Shown here piece by piece: positions 45,207-57,422 of a stretch of 64,000 nt of DNA. The translations under genes and the position numbers were made by a program. Every line of letters begins with the position of its first letter. The stretch's first letter is position 1. The notes below the pieces were generated by a model. It was given only the letters and a program-made list of their open reading frames with translations. It was not told the origin of the DNA and did no database searches. Location of the stretch: assembly GCA_033060915.1 (NCBI GenBank), contig CM065384.1, positions 18,387,501 to 18,451,500 on the forward strand. The letters are read 5' to 3'. The stretch is from Euryodendron excelsum (lineage: Eukaryota > Streptophyta > Magnoliopsida > Ericales > Pentaphylacaceae).

Positions 45207-45643
45207 TGTGAAACCCTAATCTCATATTTTCATGATTAGTTGAATTTCATATTAAACGTAGTTGAATAAGTTTGTTTAATTTTATTTACATCTATTGCAT
45301 GGTTAATTATAAATTAAGTGTGCCACTTGGGTCATTTCATTAGTGGTAAGTTAGATGGTGAGTTGAGTGGTGAGTCATTAGTGAGTGGGAGTATAAGATA
45401 CCTAAGGGGGTGAGATATATTATTGTATCTTTATTGAAGTGAATTGAGAGGAAGGGAGGGTGTCGGTGGAGAGAAAAAAAAAAGAATGATGACAAGACGG
45501 GACAAGGAAGCAAGAGAAGAAAAAAAAAAGAAAGAAAAAGAAAGGAAAGAACAAGAATGGTGAGGAGTGAGTGGCCTAGCATGATGGGAGAGAGAAGAGA
45601 GAAAAGATAGCTGCCATTATAGAGATAGAGACAGATATAGAGT

Positions 45644-45677
<34 letters not shown>

Positions 45678-47639
45678 CTTGGAGAGAGAGGGAGCAATCG
45701 GTGGAAAAGAGGAAGAAGAAGAAAAGAGGAGAAAAATCTAAGGAAGCTTTCTTGCACTTGTTTTCCTCATCTAAGTTGAGTATCATTCTTGTTTCATCTT
45801 GTGTTCTCTAATTATTACATGTTGTATGAGTCATGCCATGGAAGGAGGAGGATGGCGGTGAGATCTTCCATGGTAAAAACTTAGAATCACCCATGGCAGC
45901 CATAATAGAGTATTCTCTAAGAAAAGGTTACTGTTAGGAGACATTTCGATCTAGCTAAAAATTTTATTTGTGGCTGAATTTTTGAACACTGTAAGTTAGA
46001 GTTATGAGGATCATTTGGGCTTTAGATTCACTTCAAAATGTTGTAATTTCGAATAATGGTGAATTTTTGAAATGGGACTATCTCTGCAGATTTTTTATGC
46101 CTAGATCTGCCCAGATCTGTAACCTCTGGTTTGACAGAGCATTCAGCCAAGTTAGACTAGCCCAAAAATTATGGAATTTTAACTGTATCTAGGAGCAAGG
46201 TTGATGATACTCTGTATGAAATTTTAGGTCATTTAGATGTCGTTTACTTATGTTATTAATTTATCAAAAAAAGATTATCTGCTGCTGAATTCGAGTTTCT
46301 GCAGCACTGCCCTGTTTTAGAAAATGCCAAATAAATACTTAGGTGTGTTCAAAAGATGTAAAATCTGGTCTGAATACTCTTTGGTATGTCTATTTTGTAT
46401 TTCTAAGGTTTTAGAGTTTTTGGGTATAAGCTCACGAAGTTATGTCCAGATTATGAGGCCTGTATCAGTTTTGGCAGATTAGAGGACTTAGTGTATTTTG
46501 GTATTTTTTTAGCTCTAACTTTACATTGGGACTTTAGTTGAGTTTAGCATATGGTAGTTCTAATGCATAATTTCAGTGCTATAACTTGTTTGGAGTATAT
46601 ACATTATAGTAATGATTATTGAAGTATACATTAAATTTCCTAAACTAATACGGTGGTGGTGATAGGAGCTAACGGGGAGCAAGATCCTTCAACGCCAACC
46701 AAGAAGTAATCTTTGACGTAGTGTGTGTGTGGTGACAGGTGAGATTTTGTGATAATCTTATTCATGTTGAATGCATTGTTTGTTATGTATAGTGGTGGTG
46801 AATGCATATGACGTGTTGGTAGTGTTCATATATAAGGTGAAATTGGCCTTTATATCTATGAGAAGTTTTATGGAGACATTAATGATTCTATATATATGGT
46901 GGCATTGCATACCATTCATATTGTATGTCTTGCATTGCACTAGAGAGAGTTAATCACGGTGGGTTAACCAAGGCTTAGTCATAGTGGATTAGCCTAGGGA
47001 TGTCACGATGGGCATTCCTTGATAACGCGCCATCGATATATTGGGCCAACATTACCTAAAACTGCGTGCACATGTGGGTGATACATTCATTGCATTGAGG
47101 CATCCATGATATATATATTGATCATTTATACCGTGTACATTGTGAGTGTTTATTATCATTCTCTATGAATTTGATTATCTATCATAAACACGTTGACAAT
47201 TAGCTCACACCCACACAGATTGTCTTGAGAGGTAACTTGGAGATGACGGTTTGGTTCACTGCAGTCTTGGTCCTTGTCGTGGTGGCAATCATGTCGATGG
47301 TAGGATGTCGAGTCTCGGGGCTGGGGAGAGCTCCATTGTCCTACTTTCAGTTTCATGGTTGTATTTTATATGAGACGTTGGGTTTTGGTGTTATGTTTTA
47401 ATTTGGTATAATGGTAAAGAATTTTGTGGAAAGATGTTGATTATTTTCCAGTGATAATGTATTTCCTTTCGGAGAGTTTATTATATTTTCCTCATTGTAT
47501 TGTTTATCTAGTATATTCCGCTGCGTTCTTTTATTTTCGAGTATATGTATAAGGTGTCATTCGCAGGTATGGTGACCTGTATGATCACGCCTCACCTAAT
47601 GTGACATAATTAATGTCTAATTGGGTTGGGGGCGTGATA
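45207..47639 (+). repeat. 3' LTR of the chromovirus
   Basis: This is 2433 bp, collinear with 32978-35391 with scattered substitutions. The terminal CA is TA here (GGCGTGATA), again a C to T change. The GA microsatellite is at 45647-45674. No coding content. It ends at copy 2 leader sequence. Confidence 0.9.
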
Positions 47640-48583
47640 TTGGGGCCCCTCTTATGGAATGAATTGATGTGCATGCCATGAGTCCTTAGGGTTACATGGA
47701 AACTCTTGGGGTTTGGGTAGGTTTAATACAAGGGAGAGTGAACTAAGTGTCACTCTCTTTAGGTTGATTACATGCATGAGAATGTAGCAACTTGAGTTAC
47801 TTGAAACTCTTGTCTTGACATGGAATATGAGATGCATGGATATGGATCCATAGAATATAAGGAGAGAGAATGTAGTTGAAGTAAACATGCATGCCTGAGC
47901 AGTTAGACAGTCATTATAACAGTAAGAATACAGTCATTATAATAATTGGAATAAGTAGGTATAAATGAAAGTAAGAGCAGCCGCCCTTTCTTCCATGGTT
48001 TTGGAAAATGGTACACGTGTCTTAAATCCAACAGAGGTTCGGCTATGCAAGGTGTCTATATGAGTATGAGATTGAGGGTTGACTAATGCGTCCGAAAAAG
48101 GCTCGATCCCCGGATCTTCAAACCTAGGCCCACTCCCCGAGGTGGTGCCATGATCGATTGGTGATCCGAGCGGGGGAACCATCAAGAGGCCGTAGGTGAA
48201 GAAACTGACACAGCTTCTTGCCCACAACCAATATATTATTCCCCCTTTCTAACTAGAAGGGTCATATTATGTGTGTGTGATTTTTGAAAGCGGAGGAAAG
48301 AGCCCAACAACTCTCATTCATCCTGTTCACCAAATTCATGCATAACAGTTAATAAAATATTGTAAACAAAAGCGCACCTGCAAAACAAAGATGCAAGAGT
48401 TATTATGCGAATGACAAACTTAATACAAGATAATATGAATAAATGCATGTTTTTTGAAAAGAATTTTGAAAATTTGGTTTTGAAAATTTAAAGTGAATAA
48501 GATTGAACAAGTTAATTGAAGACTCTACATGGGTGTAGGGTAAAGAGATATGACTACGGCCTAACGCTCTAAGTGTCCCCAGC
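47640..48583 (-). other. Leader of Ogre-like copy 2, primer site partly deleted
   Basis: This is homologous to 18597-19594 of copy 1 from 'ggggcccctcttatggaatg' onwards. Next to the LTR end, 'gtccccagc' is followed directly by the LTR, so about 12 bases of the tRNA-Arg primer site, including its TGGCGACTCC part, are gone. With 24438-27994 it forms the interior of copy 2, interrupted by the chromovirus. Confidence 0.75.
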
Positions 48584-51500
48584 TATCGCGCCTAGATTTT
48601 TTGCACTCAAGGAATACACACACAAACAGAAAAAATATTGTACTCTCTCGTTAGAACTCATCCTCCTAAAAGAATGAGTGCAACTAAGTTTGAATTGAAA
48701 ATAGATTTCAATAAAGGGCTTTTAGAAAACAATTTGGAGTCGCCACCTAACTTCATTAAGGTGAGTTAGGTCACTTAAAAACTAAGAACAATCCGAAGAT
48801 TACACTTAGGATTTTTGAAAATGATTTAAAAATACTACCTTAAGAGAGGGTAAAAAAGAGGTTGTTTAGCAACCTTTCGAAAATATTTAAGTCATTTTTT
48901 GAAAATAAACTCTATTTTGGTATTTCAAAAATAGTGATCCAAGTTTGGAGGTTGGTTACATGTAGGGAAGACGCACTAAGCCATCACCTTACCCCGCCCT
49001 TGAGGTATCTACATGTCTATTCACCCTAGATTCACCTATGAGAGTCTTCAACTAACAAATGTCCAATCCTATTCACTTTAGAAAAAGAATTTTTAAAAGA
49101 TTAATGCATGATGTGTAAATGCAAGAAAAAGAGAGTTAGAAAAGAAAAATTAAAGTTTGAAACTGGAAAGAAAGTTTATAATTGAAATTAACGATTGAAA
49201 ATAGATTTTTAGAATTGGAAGTTGGAAATAGAACATAGAATTGGAAATTAGAAAGCAGTTATGGAATTGGAGATTTGAAAAAGGTTGTGACCGCATCCAT
49301 GAGGGTTACTTACGTATCCTTTTTGAGGAATCAGGTCAGTCGTAGTTCAGACAAGAGTCCGATAGAAAACAGATGATTTGATTTGAAAAATATTTTATTA
49401 AAAAAAGGTTTGATAGGAACATAGAATATAATATTGGAATTTGAAATTTAGAATTGAAAAGATTGGACTTTGATTTGGAGAGGTAGAACTTAGAAGAAAA
49501 TTTTCGACTTGTTTTGGAAAGATTGAGATTTGGGAAATCTAGATTTAGGAAAGATAGGATTTATGAAGGACTTGAGATTAAGAAAGATTTGACTCGAATG
49601 TTGGACTTGGAAGATTAAGGAAAGATTGGATTTAGGAAATGTTCAAATTAGGAAAGATTCAAAATAGGGAAGTTCTGTTTAAGGAAAGTTTCATTTTAGG
49701 AAAATTTTTGAATTAGGAAATTTTTTATTTAGGAAAGTTTCTGAATTAGGAAAGTTTTGATTTTAAGAAAGTATTGGAATTGGAAAGTTTTGAATTTAGA
49801 ATGTTTTGAAATAGGGAAGTTTTGAAAATAAGAAAGTTTTGAGTTTAGAAAGTTTTAAATTTGAAAAGATTTGAAGTTTAGGAAAGTTTAGAATTTAGGA
49901 AGTTTAGGATTAGGAAAGATTTAGAAGTTTAAAGTTTAAGAAAAGATTTAAACGTTCAAGTTTTGAAAATGTAAGATTTAAGAAAGTATGAGATTAGGAA
50001 GGAGTGGATTTGGGAAGATTTGGATTGGGAAAGATTGAGATTCCTATTTCCTAAAACAAATGATTGGATTTTGTTTCTAAAAAGAGGTGTTTTGATTTTG
50101 TTTCTAAAAACGAAGGATGGGATCTAGTTTCCTAAATGGGAGATTGGATTTCGTTTCCTAAATGGAAGATTTGATTTGGCATGGAATTGGAAAGATGAAG
50201 TTTTGGAAATCCTAGATTTGGGAGGACTATAGTTTTGATGTAGAAAAGGGGTTTTGGAAACTTATGATTTTTTATGAAAGAGGGAGAGATTTTGGAAACC
50301 TAAGTTTTAAGGCAAGAGTGGAAATCATGTTTTGAGAAAAGAAATTAGGGTTTTCTAATCGATGGCTCGAGGGTTTAACTTAGGCTCTAAGAAAAGAGAT
50401 TTTTAGAAAGTGAGTTTTTGAAAAGGGAGATTTTTGAAAGGAAATCCTAGAGAGGAGTTTTTAGAAAGTGAATTTTGAAAAGAAAGTTTTTCGAAAGGGA
50501 TTTTGGAAAGTAAGTTGTTAGATAGAGTTTTTGGAAAAAGAGGTTTTGGAAGGAGATCTTAAAAAGGAGCTTTCGAAAAGCGAATTTTGAAAATAGAGTT
50601 TTTGGAAAGGAGATTGGAGAGAGTTTTGGAAAATAGATTTTTTAAGAGTTTTTGAAAACAATTTTGGAAAGAAGATTGAGAAGAGCTTTTAGAAAATATA
50701 TTGAAAAAGAGGCTTTTAGAAGGAGAGATTTGAAAAGAAGAGTTTTTAGAAAGTATATAAAATATCTCACTTCCCTAAAGCGATTCTAACAATAAGAAGG
50801 TTAGAACCACTCTAAGATAGTGGTTTTGAAAATAACAAGGATTTTGAAAATATGGACCATATCGGTTACTTTAAATGTAGCACTTTCCTAAAGCAACCAT
50901 AGCCATGGAAAGGCTAGAATCACCTTAGGATTGTGATTTTGAAAACAAGTTTTGAAAAAGACGATTTTGATGCAAGTTTGAAAACGATGTTAATGCAAGT
51001 TTTGAAAACGAATTTTGGAAGAATGCAATATCATGATATGCACAATACAGGTTGGGGTCATCAACATACAAAGTTAAAGGCTTCACCACATAATTAAGGG
51101 GGTCGAACCCACGTGGTCTCTTGTTAGACTAAAAGAAAGCCCTTGACACGGTAACCTTCCAATAGCCTAATCCTACACATGGACCGGGAAGTCCCTTATT
51201 TCAAGCATGCAAGAAAGGGGGAGGGGGGGGGGGAAGAAGATGGGGGATTAAAGTAGAAGAAAACCCAAGTGGGTTCAGAGAGAGAAGAGAGAGGGGGAGT
51301 TGCTTAAACTTAAATAGATAGCCTACCTTGTGTCTTGTTTATTTTGCTTTGCTTTTCGCGCTTTGCTTTTCTTGCTTTGCTTCGGTCTTCCCTTCATTCT
51401 TCGTCTTGATCTTCGAGAATTTCGAAGTTGCAGCACTTCAAGTCTTCAATGGAGGTTTTGGAAGCTAGTGTATGAGTGTATATAAGTGTATGGGAGTGTA

Positions 51501-52993
51501 TAAGAGCTTGGGTTTGGTGTATAGTGGCTAGGGTTCGAAAAACCTAAAGGAGACTAGGGTTTAGAGATGTTACGAACTCTGTATATCAAAGATGAGGTTT
51601 TTTAGAATGAGTTTTTCGGACCCCCTCACGCTAGAAGAGGCTCTGTATTTATAGAGAGAAGAATGACCTGGCGCCTGTTGCAGTGGCGCCAGACCAAAAA
51701 TTACATTGGCGCCAGTAAGAGTGGTGCTAGGCCATGTTTTGGCTTGGCGCCACTTAGGAAAGTTTTTAAGTTGACAAGCAACGTATCTTCAGAAGATTTG
51801 GGGGCTTGTATTAGTGACTACCATGTAATTTTTAGCCTGACTTCACTAGGAGTGATTTTGGAAGGTCCAAAAATTTTTTGAATTGGCCGAGAATGGCTCG
51901 GAAGGCCAAAAAAGGACAGGAACCCTTAGGATTGTGTTCCGGGGGCAGGAGACTTGAAAAAGGATGTTAGGGTTTTTTAGAGGGTTCAACCGGGCTATAA
52001 GGGGCAAAACGGTCAATCGGACCAGAAAGTTGCTAAGATGGACTCAGAATGTTCTGGAAGAAGACTTGAGATTTGGAAACATTATTTAGAATGTTCCCAA
52101 AGGTTGCCGGTTTGATACCCAGAGCCGGTGTGGTCGGAAAAGGCGACCGACCCACTTGGGGTAAAATGGTCATTTTGCACCAAGTTTGCCGGAATTGACT
52201 CGGAATGATCCAGAAAGATCAGGAAAGGTCGAGAATACTATAAAAAGCATTCTCGGGAGATTACCGGTTTGATACCCAGAGCCGGTGTGGTCACTGGGGC
52301 GCTCAGATGCCTAGGGGTAAAATGGTCATCTTGACTAAAAAGTCTTGGAATTTGCCCAAAACAAACTAGAAAGCACCTAATCATGCCAGATTGCCTTTAA
52401 GACAATCTTGAAAAGGTGGACTTATTGTTCTGAGAACTTAGGTACTTTCTTGAGAAACGTGTCGGAAATGGCCCTAGGGGTAGTTTAGTCATTTTTCACC
52501 GAAGTGGGCTAGCAGGCACTAGTGTTAACCTGGGTTTTGAATCTTTCCGCCACTCTAATGACGGTCCCATGATATAGGGGTTTGTTGGCAATTACCTATA
52601 TCGACCTGTTTACAAGTATTTTCGCTACTCTGACGGTTGCAATGTTTACGAGTACTTCTGCTACTCTGACGGTTCGCGATCATTCCTCAGACTGCCTAAT
52701 ATCAGGAAGTTGCTAAATGGGCTTAGCGCCAAAGGAATCAACTTTCTCAAGAGGTGTGCCGAAATGGACAGTTCTACATTGGCGAGCTAGCTGGCACCAA
52801 AGGTGGACCGTTCTACCATCTTGAGGATTTGGTGATTTGGTGTCTCGTCCCGGTCGAAGGGTTTGAAGGGATTTACTGTTCCGAAGAGTTTACTCAAAAA
52901 CGTGCCGGACAGGATAGACTTACCGCCTCGAGGAATCAACTTTCTCATGGGAGGGATTGGAATTAGAATTAGACTTGGAAAGGGGACTTACCG
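48584..52993 (-). repeat. 5' LTR of Ogre-like copy 2, truncated at its 5' end
   Basis: The LTR runs from the element-3' terminus at 48584 (TATCGCGCC, TG changed to TA) to about 52993, where about 230 bases of the LTR start are missing. A TATA box (minus-strand CTATAAATAC, 51654-51645) and GGCGCC boxes (about 51668-51755) are kept. The purine-rich array lies at about 49500-50760. At its right edge it meets the tail of another element in opposite orientation. Confidence 0.8.
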
Positions 52994-53055
52994 CTTGGAC
53001 CCTTACTTTATCATTTTCTGTCTTCGACAAGCAAAGACAGAGAAAGAGGGGCAGC
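52994..53055 (+). other. 3' tail of a third Ogre-like element with polypurine tract
   Basis: Sixty-two bases match the 3' internal end of copy 1 ('cccttactttatcattttctg') and end in AAAGAGGGGCAGC directly before the LTR start TGTAAGC. The rest of this element's interior is gone. The junction with the minus-oriented LTR at about 52993 is a rearrangement breakpoint. Confidence 0.75.
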
Positions 53056-56000
53056 TGTAAGCACCCCATTTTTGCCCGCTTGGCAGTCTCCAGTCCGTCC
53101 AGACTTGTGTTCAAGTCAATATGGACATATTCTGAGTCGACTCAATTTTTCAATCCTAATCTAGTCAATCCATCGCTTCGCGAGCCTGTTGGGCCCAAAT
53201 AGAGGCAAAATGACCAAAATGCCCTTGGGGGCATTATTCGGTCCAATTCTAATGGGCACGTCTTCTCGAAGACGATAAGTCCTCTTTTCAAATCCAATTC
53301 CAATCAAACTTCGAGTCCAATTCCAAATTCCAATCCGTCCTTTGAGAAAGTTGATTCCTCGAGGCGATAAGTCCATCCTGTCTGGCACATTTTCAAGAAA
53401 AGTTCTTCAAAACTTTAAACCCGTTAACTGAGACGAGACCCAAGTTCCCGAGATGGTAGAACGGTCCACCTTTGGCACCTGCTACCCTGCTAATGTAGAA
53501 ATGTTTGTTTCAGCACGTCTTTCGAGAAAGTTGATTCCTTAGGCGCTAAGTCCATCTAGCAGCTTCCTGATATCAGGCAGTCTTAGGAATGATCGAACCA
53601 TTAGAGTAGCGAAAGTACGCGTGAACATCGCAACCATTAGAGTCGCAAAAATACTCGTAAATAGGTTGATATAGAGAATTGCCAACAAACCCCTGTATCA
53701 CGAGACCGTCCTCAGAGTGCCGGAAACACTCAAAACTCAGGTCAACACCAGTGCCTACTAGCCCATTCTGGTGAAAAATAACCAAAATGCACTTAGGGCC
53801 ATTTTTGGCATGTTTCTCGAGAAAGTACCTAAGTCCTCAGAATGATAAGTCCACCTTTCCAAGATTGTCTTAAAGGCAATCCGGCATGATTAGGTGCCTT
53901 CTAGTCAGTTTCGGGCCAATTCCGGGACTTTTCGGTTAAGATGACTATTTTGCCACTAAGCATCCAAATGCCCCAAGAACCACACCGGCTCTGGCTATTA
54001 AACCGGTAACCTCCCGGGAATGCTTTTTATAGTATTTTTGACCTTTCGTTATCTTTCCAAATCATTCTGAGTCAATTCTGGCAAACCTAGTGCAAAATAA
54101 CTGTTTTACCCCTAACCACACTGGCTTTGGATATCAAACCAATAACCTTCTAGGACATTCTGAGTCTGTCCCGGCAGTTTTTCAGTTCGGTTGACAGTTT
54201 TACCCCTAATGGCCCGGTCAACCCTTCCAACACATCTTGGCATCATTCTTCCAGTCAATTACCCTCGAGACCCTATTCTAAGGGTTCATGTCCCGTTTAG
54301 AGCTTCCGAATCATTTCCGGCTCCTTTAAATCATTCCCGGACCTTCTGGAGCCACTCCTAGTGAAGCTAGGCTAAAACTTGCATGGTAGTCACTAGTACA
54401 AGCCCCTAAATCTTCTGAAATTACGTTGCTTGCCGACTTAAAGCCTTTCCTAAGTGGCTGGCACCACTCCTAGTGGGGCCAATGTGTTTTTTGGCCTGGC
54501 GCCACTGCAATAGACGCCAGGTTGCTCTTCTTTCTATAAATACATAACCTCTTGCAGCATGAAAGGTGTCCGGAAACTCAGTCTAAAAAACCCTACTCTT
54601 CATTATACAGAGCTCGCAACCTCCTTAAACCTTAGTTCGCTTTAGGTTTTCCAAACCCTAGCCCCCATACACAAACCCTAGCTCATATATACTCCAATGC
54701 ACTCCTATATACTCATACACTAGCCTCCAAAGCCTCCATTAAAGACTTGGAGTGCTGTAAGCCGAAGTTCTTGATGATCAAGACGAAGACTGAAGCAAAG
54801 ATCGAAACAAAGCAAGAAAAACAAAGCGCGCAAAGAAAAGCAAAATAAAGAAGATACAAGGTAGGCTCTCTATTTACGTTTACATAATTCCCCTCTCTCT
54901 CTTCTCTCTTTGAACCTACTTGGGTTTTCTTTTCGAAACTTGCATCAAAATTGTTTTCAAAACTTGTATTAAAATTCTCTTTTTCAAAACTTGTTTTCAA
55001 AATCACAATCCTAAGGTGATTCTAGCATTTCCATGGCTAGGGTTGCTTTAGAAAAGTATTACAGTTAAAGTGACTAATATGGTCCATATTTTTAAATCGT
55101 TGTTGTTTTCAAAACTACTATCCTAAAGTGGTTCTAGCCTTCTTATGGTTAGAATCGCTTTAGGGAGGCGGGATATTTTTATGAACATTCCAAAAACTCT
55201 CTTTTTAAATCTCTCATTCTAAAATCTCCTATTCAACATACTTTCTAAAAACTCTCTCCAATTTCTTCTCCAAATTTACTTTCTAAAACCTCCCTTTAAA
55301 AATCTATTTTTCAAAACTCTTTCTTAAAAACTCCTTCCTAAAAAACTCTTTCCAAAATCCCTTTTGAAAAACTCTCTTTTTAAGGTTACTTTCTAAAACC
55401 TGCTCTCTAGAATTTCCTTCCAAAAATCTCCTTTTCTAAAAACTCACTTTCAAAAAATCTCTTTTCTTAGAGTCCAAGTTAAACATTAGAGTCGACAATT
55501 AGGAAAACCTAATTTCCTTTCTTAAAACATGATTTTCAATCTTGCCTTAAAACTTAGGTTTCCAAAATTTCCTTCTTTACATCTAAGTCATAAGTTTCCA
55601 AAACCTATTTCCTCCATCAAAACTATAGACTTCCAAATCTAGGGTTTCTAAAACTTCCCCTTCCAAATCGTTACCAAATCCAATCTTCCCTTTAGGAAAC
55701 CAAATCAAATCTTCCTATTTAGAAAACTAGATGCAATCCTCCGTTTTTTGAAACAAAATCAAAACACTTCTTCTTAAAAACAAAATCCAAATCTTCCCTA
55801 GTGCACACCTTTCTTAATTCTAATCCTTCCTAATCTCATACTTTTCTAAACCTTAAGTTTTCAAAACCTAAACTTTTAAATCATTTCTTAAACTTTAAAC
55901 TTCTTAATCTTTCTAATTCCAACCTTTCCTAAATTCCATACCTTTTCCAAATCTAACTTTTCAAACTTTCATAAGTCAAAACTTCCTAAATTCAAAACTT

Positions 56001-57179
56001 TCTTAAGTTAGAACTTTCTAAATTCAAAACTTTCCAATTTCAAAACTTTTTCTATTTTAAAATTTCCTAAAATAACACTTTCCTGTTTTGAAACTTTCCT
56101 GATTCGAACCTTTCTTAAATCCAATATTTCCTTAATCTTCCAAGTCCAATGTTCAAGTCAAATCTTTCTAAATCTCAAATCTTTCTTAACACCTACCTTT
56201 CCTAAGTCTAGGTTTCCTAAACCTTAATCTTTTCAAATCAAAGTCTAATCTTTTTAATTCCAAATTTTAATTTCCAATCTTCTATTCTAAGTTCAAATCA
56301 AACTCTTTTTTTCTAATCAAACTCTTTTTCAAATGAAAACTCTTTATTTTCTATCGGACTCTTGTCCAAACTATGACTGACCTGATTCATCAAAAAGGAT
56401 ACGTAGGCAACCCTCATGGGTGAGGTCACAACCTTTTTCAAATCTCCAATTCCATAACTATTTTCAAATTTCCAATTCCATAATTTGTTTCAAACTTCCA
56501 ATTCCAAATTTCTATTTTCAAATCTCTATTTCCAATCTCCAAAACTTTCTTTTGAAATCAAATCTATCTTTTCAAATCTCTTTTTAAACCAAATCAAGTT
56601 TTTTTTTTTTAATCTATTTTTAAAATCAAATTTTTTCTTGCACTTGCATATCATGCATCATTCTTTTAAGCATTCTTTTCAAAAGTGGATAGTGTTGGAC
56701 ATTCATTAATCGAAGACTCTAATAGGTGAATCTAGGGTGGATAGACATGTAGGTACCACAAGGGCGGGGTAGAGTGATGGCTTAGTGCGTCTTCCCTACA
56801 CGTAACCAGCCTCTAAACCTAGAATCACTATTTTCAAATACCAAATGGAGTTATTTTCAAATAGGGCTTAAATATTTTCTAAAGGTTGCCAAATAACCTA
56901 TTTTTTTAAAAACCCTCTCTTGAGGAAGCATTTTCAAAATCGTTTTCGAAAACCCTAAGTGTAGTATTCGAACTGTGTTTAGTTTTTAGGTGACCTAACT
57001 CACCTTAATCATGTTTGGTGGCGGCTCCGAATGTTTTTCAAAAGCCCTTTATTCAAATCAACTTTCCATTCAAATCTAGTTGCACTCATTCTTCTAGGAG
57101 GATGAGTTCTAACGAGAGATTACAGTATTTTTTCCGCTTGTATGTGTATTCCTAGAATGCAAAAAATCTGGGTGCGACA
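53056..57179 (+). repeat. Ogre-like LTR (third element), about 4.1 kb
   Basis: This LTR is complete from TGTAAGCACCCC to GGGTGCGACA. It has a polypurine tract on its left and a primer-site-like 'ggcgactc.ctgg' on its right. A TATA box CTATAAATA lies at 54534-54542, preceded by GGCGCC boxes, and the pyrimidine-rich array lies at 55200-56330. Part of the region after the start site seen in other copies is missing near 54920-54940, where 'cttgggttttcttt' jumps to 'tcgaaacttgcatc'. It is shorter than the other complete LTRs. Confidence 0.85.
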
Positions 57180-57422
57180 CCGGCGACTCTCTGGCATTCC
57201 ACAAACACTCTCCAACAATGCTTAAGCAAAATGCATCGAAGAGCTTTGGAGAGAAACCTCAAAAATTGTAAAAACCAATCCAAAACCCCGAAACCTATGG
57301 TTGCTGTTATAAAACTCCCGCAGGCCATGCACCACTCATAGTGGCACACAGACAAAATTGACCCTGGTGCCACTATGAGTGGCGCACAACTAGTCTCGGA
57401 CCTGCCTTAGCATTTTGCCTAC
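57180..57422. other. 243-bp spacer between two direct LTRs
   Basis: It starts with 'ccggcgactctctgg', reminiscent of the tRNA-Arg primer site with changes. On the minus strand it carries two box-like palindromes with 'gccact(c/a)atagtggc(a/g)c' cores, followed by TTTTATAACA. That resembles the promoter region next to the LTR at 11041-11150. It may be all that is left of an internal region between a 5' and a 3' LTR. A 73-codon minus frame spans it, but I see no family signature in it. Confidence 0.45.

Larger units (their letters stand above)
32978..47639 (+). mobile_element. Tekay/Del-type chromovirus with nested solo LTR
   Basis: The order is LTR, primer site, gag, protease, reverse transcriptase, RNase H, integrase, chromodomain, polypurine tract, LTR. 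The element is 14.7 kb, or 9.7 kb without the 4969-bp insertion (solo LTR plus duplicated target). The pol order (integrase last), the chromodomain at the C-terminus and LTRs of 2.4 kb point to the Tekay/Del clade. The right flank is copy 2 leader sequence. The left target flank has been lost, so the target-site duplication cannot be tested. Confidence 0.88.

Noticed and set aside
47937..48227. 96-codon minus frame in the copy 2 leader as an upstream ORF
   Set aside because: The matching leader of copy 1 (about 18940-19190) does not keep the frame, so there is no evidence of coding.
57152..57373. Minus-strand 73-codon frame across the LTR end and spacer
   Set aside because: It runs into the LTR terminus, has no recognisable domain and no supporting start context.
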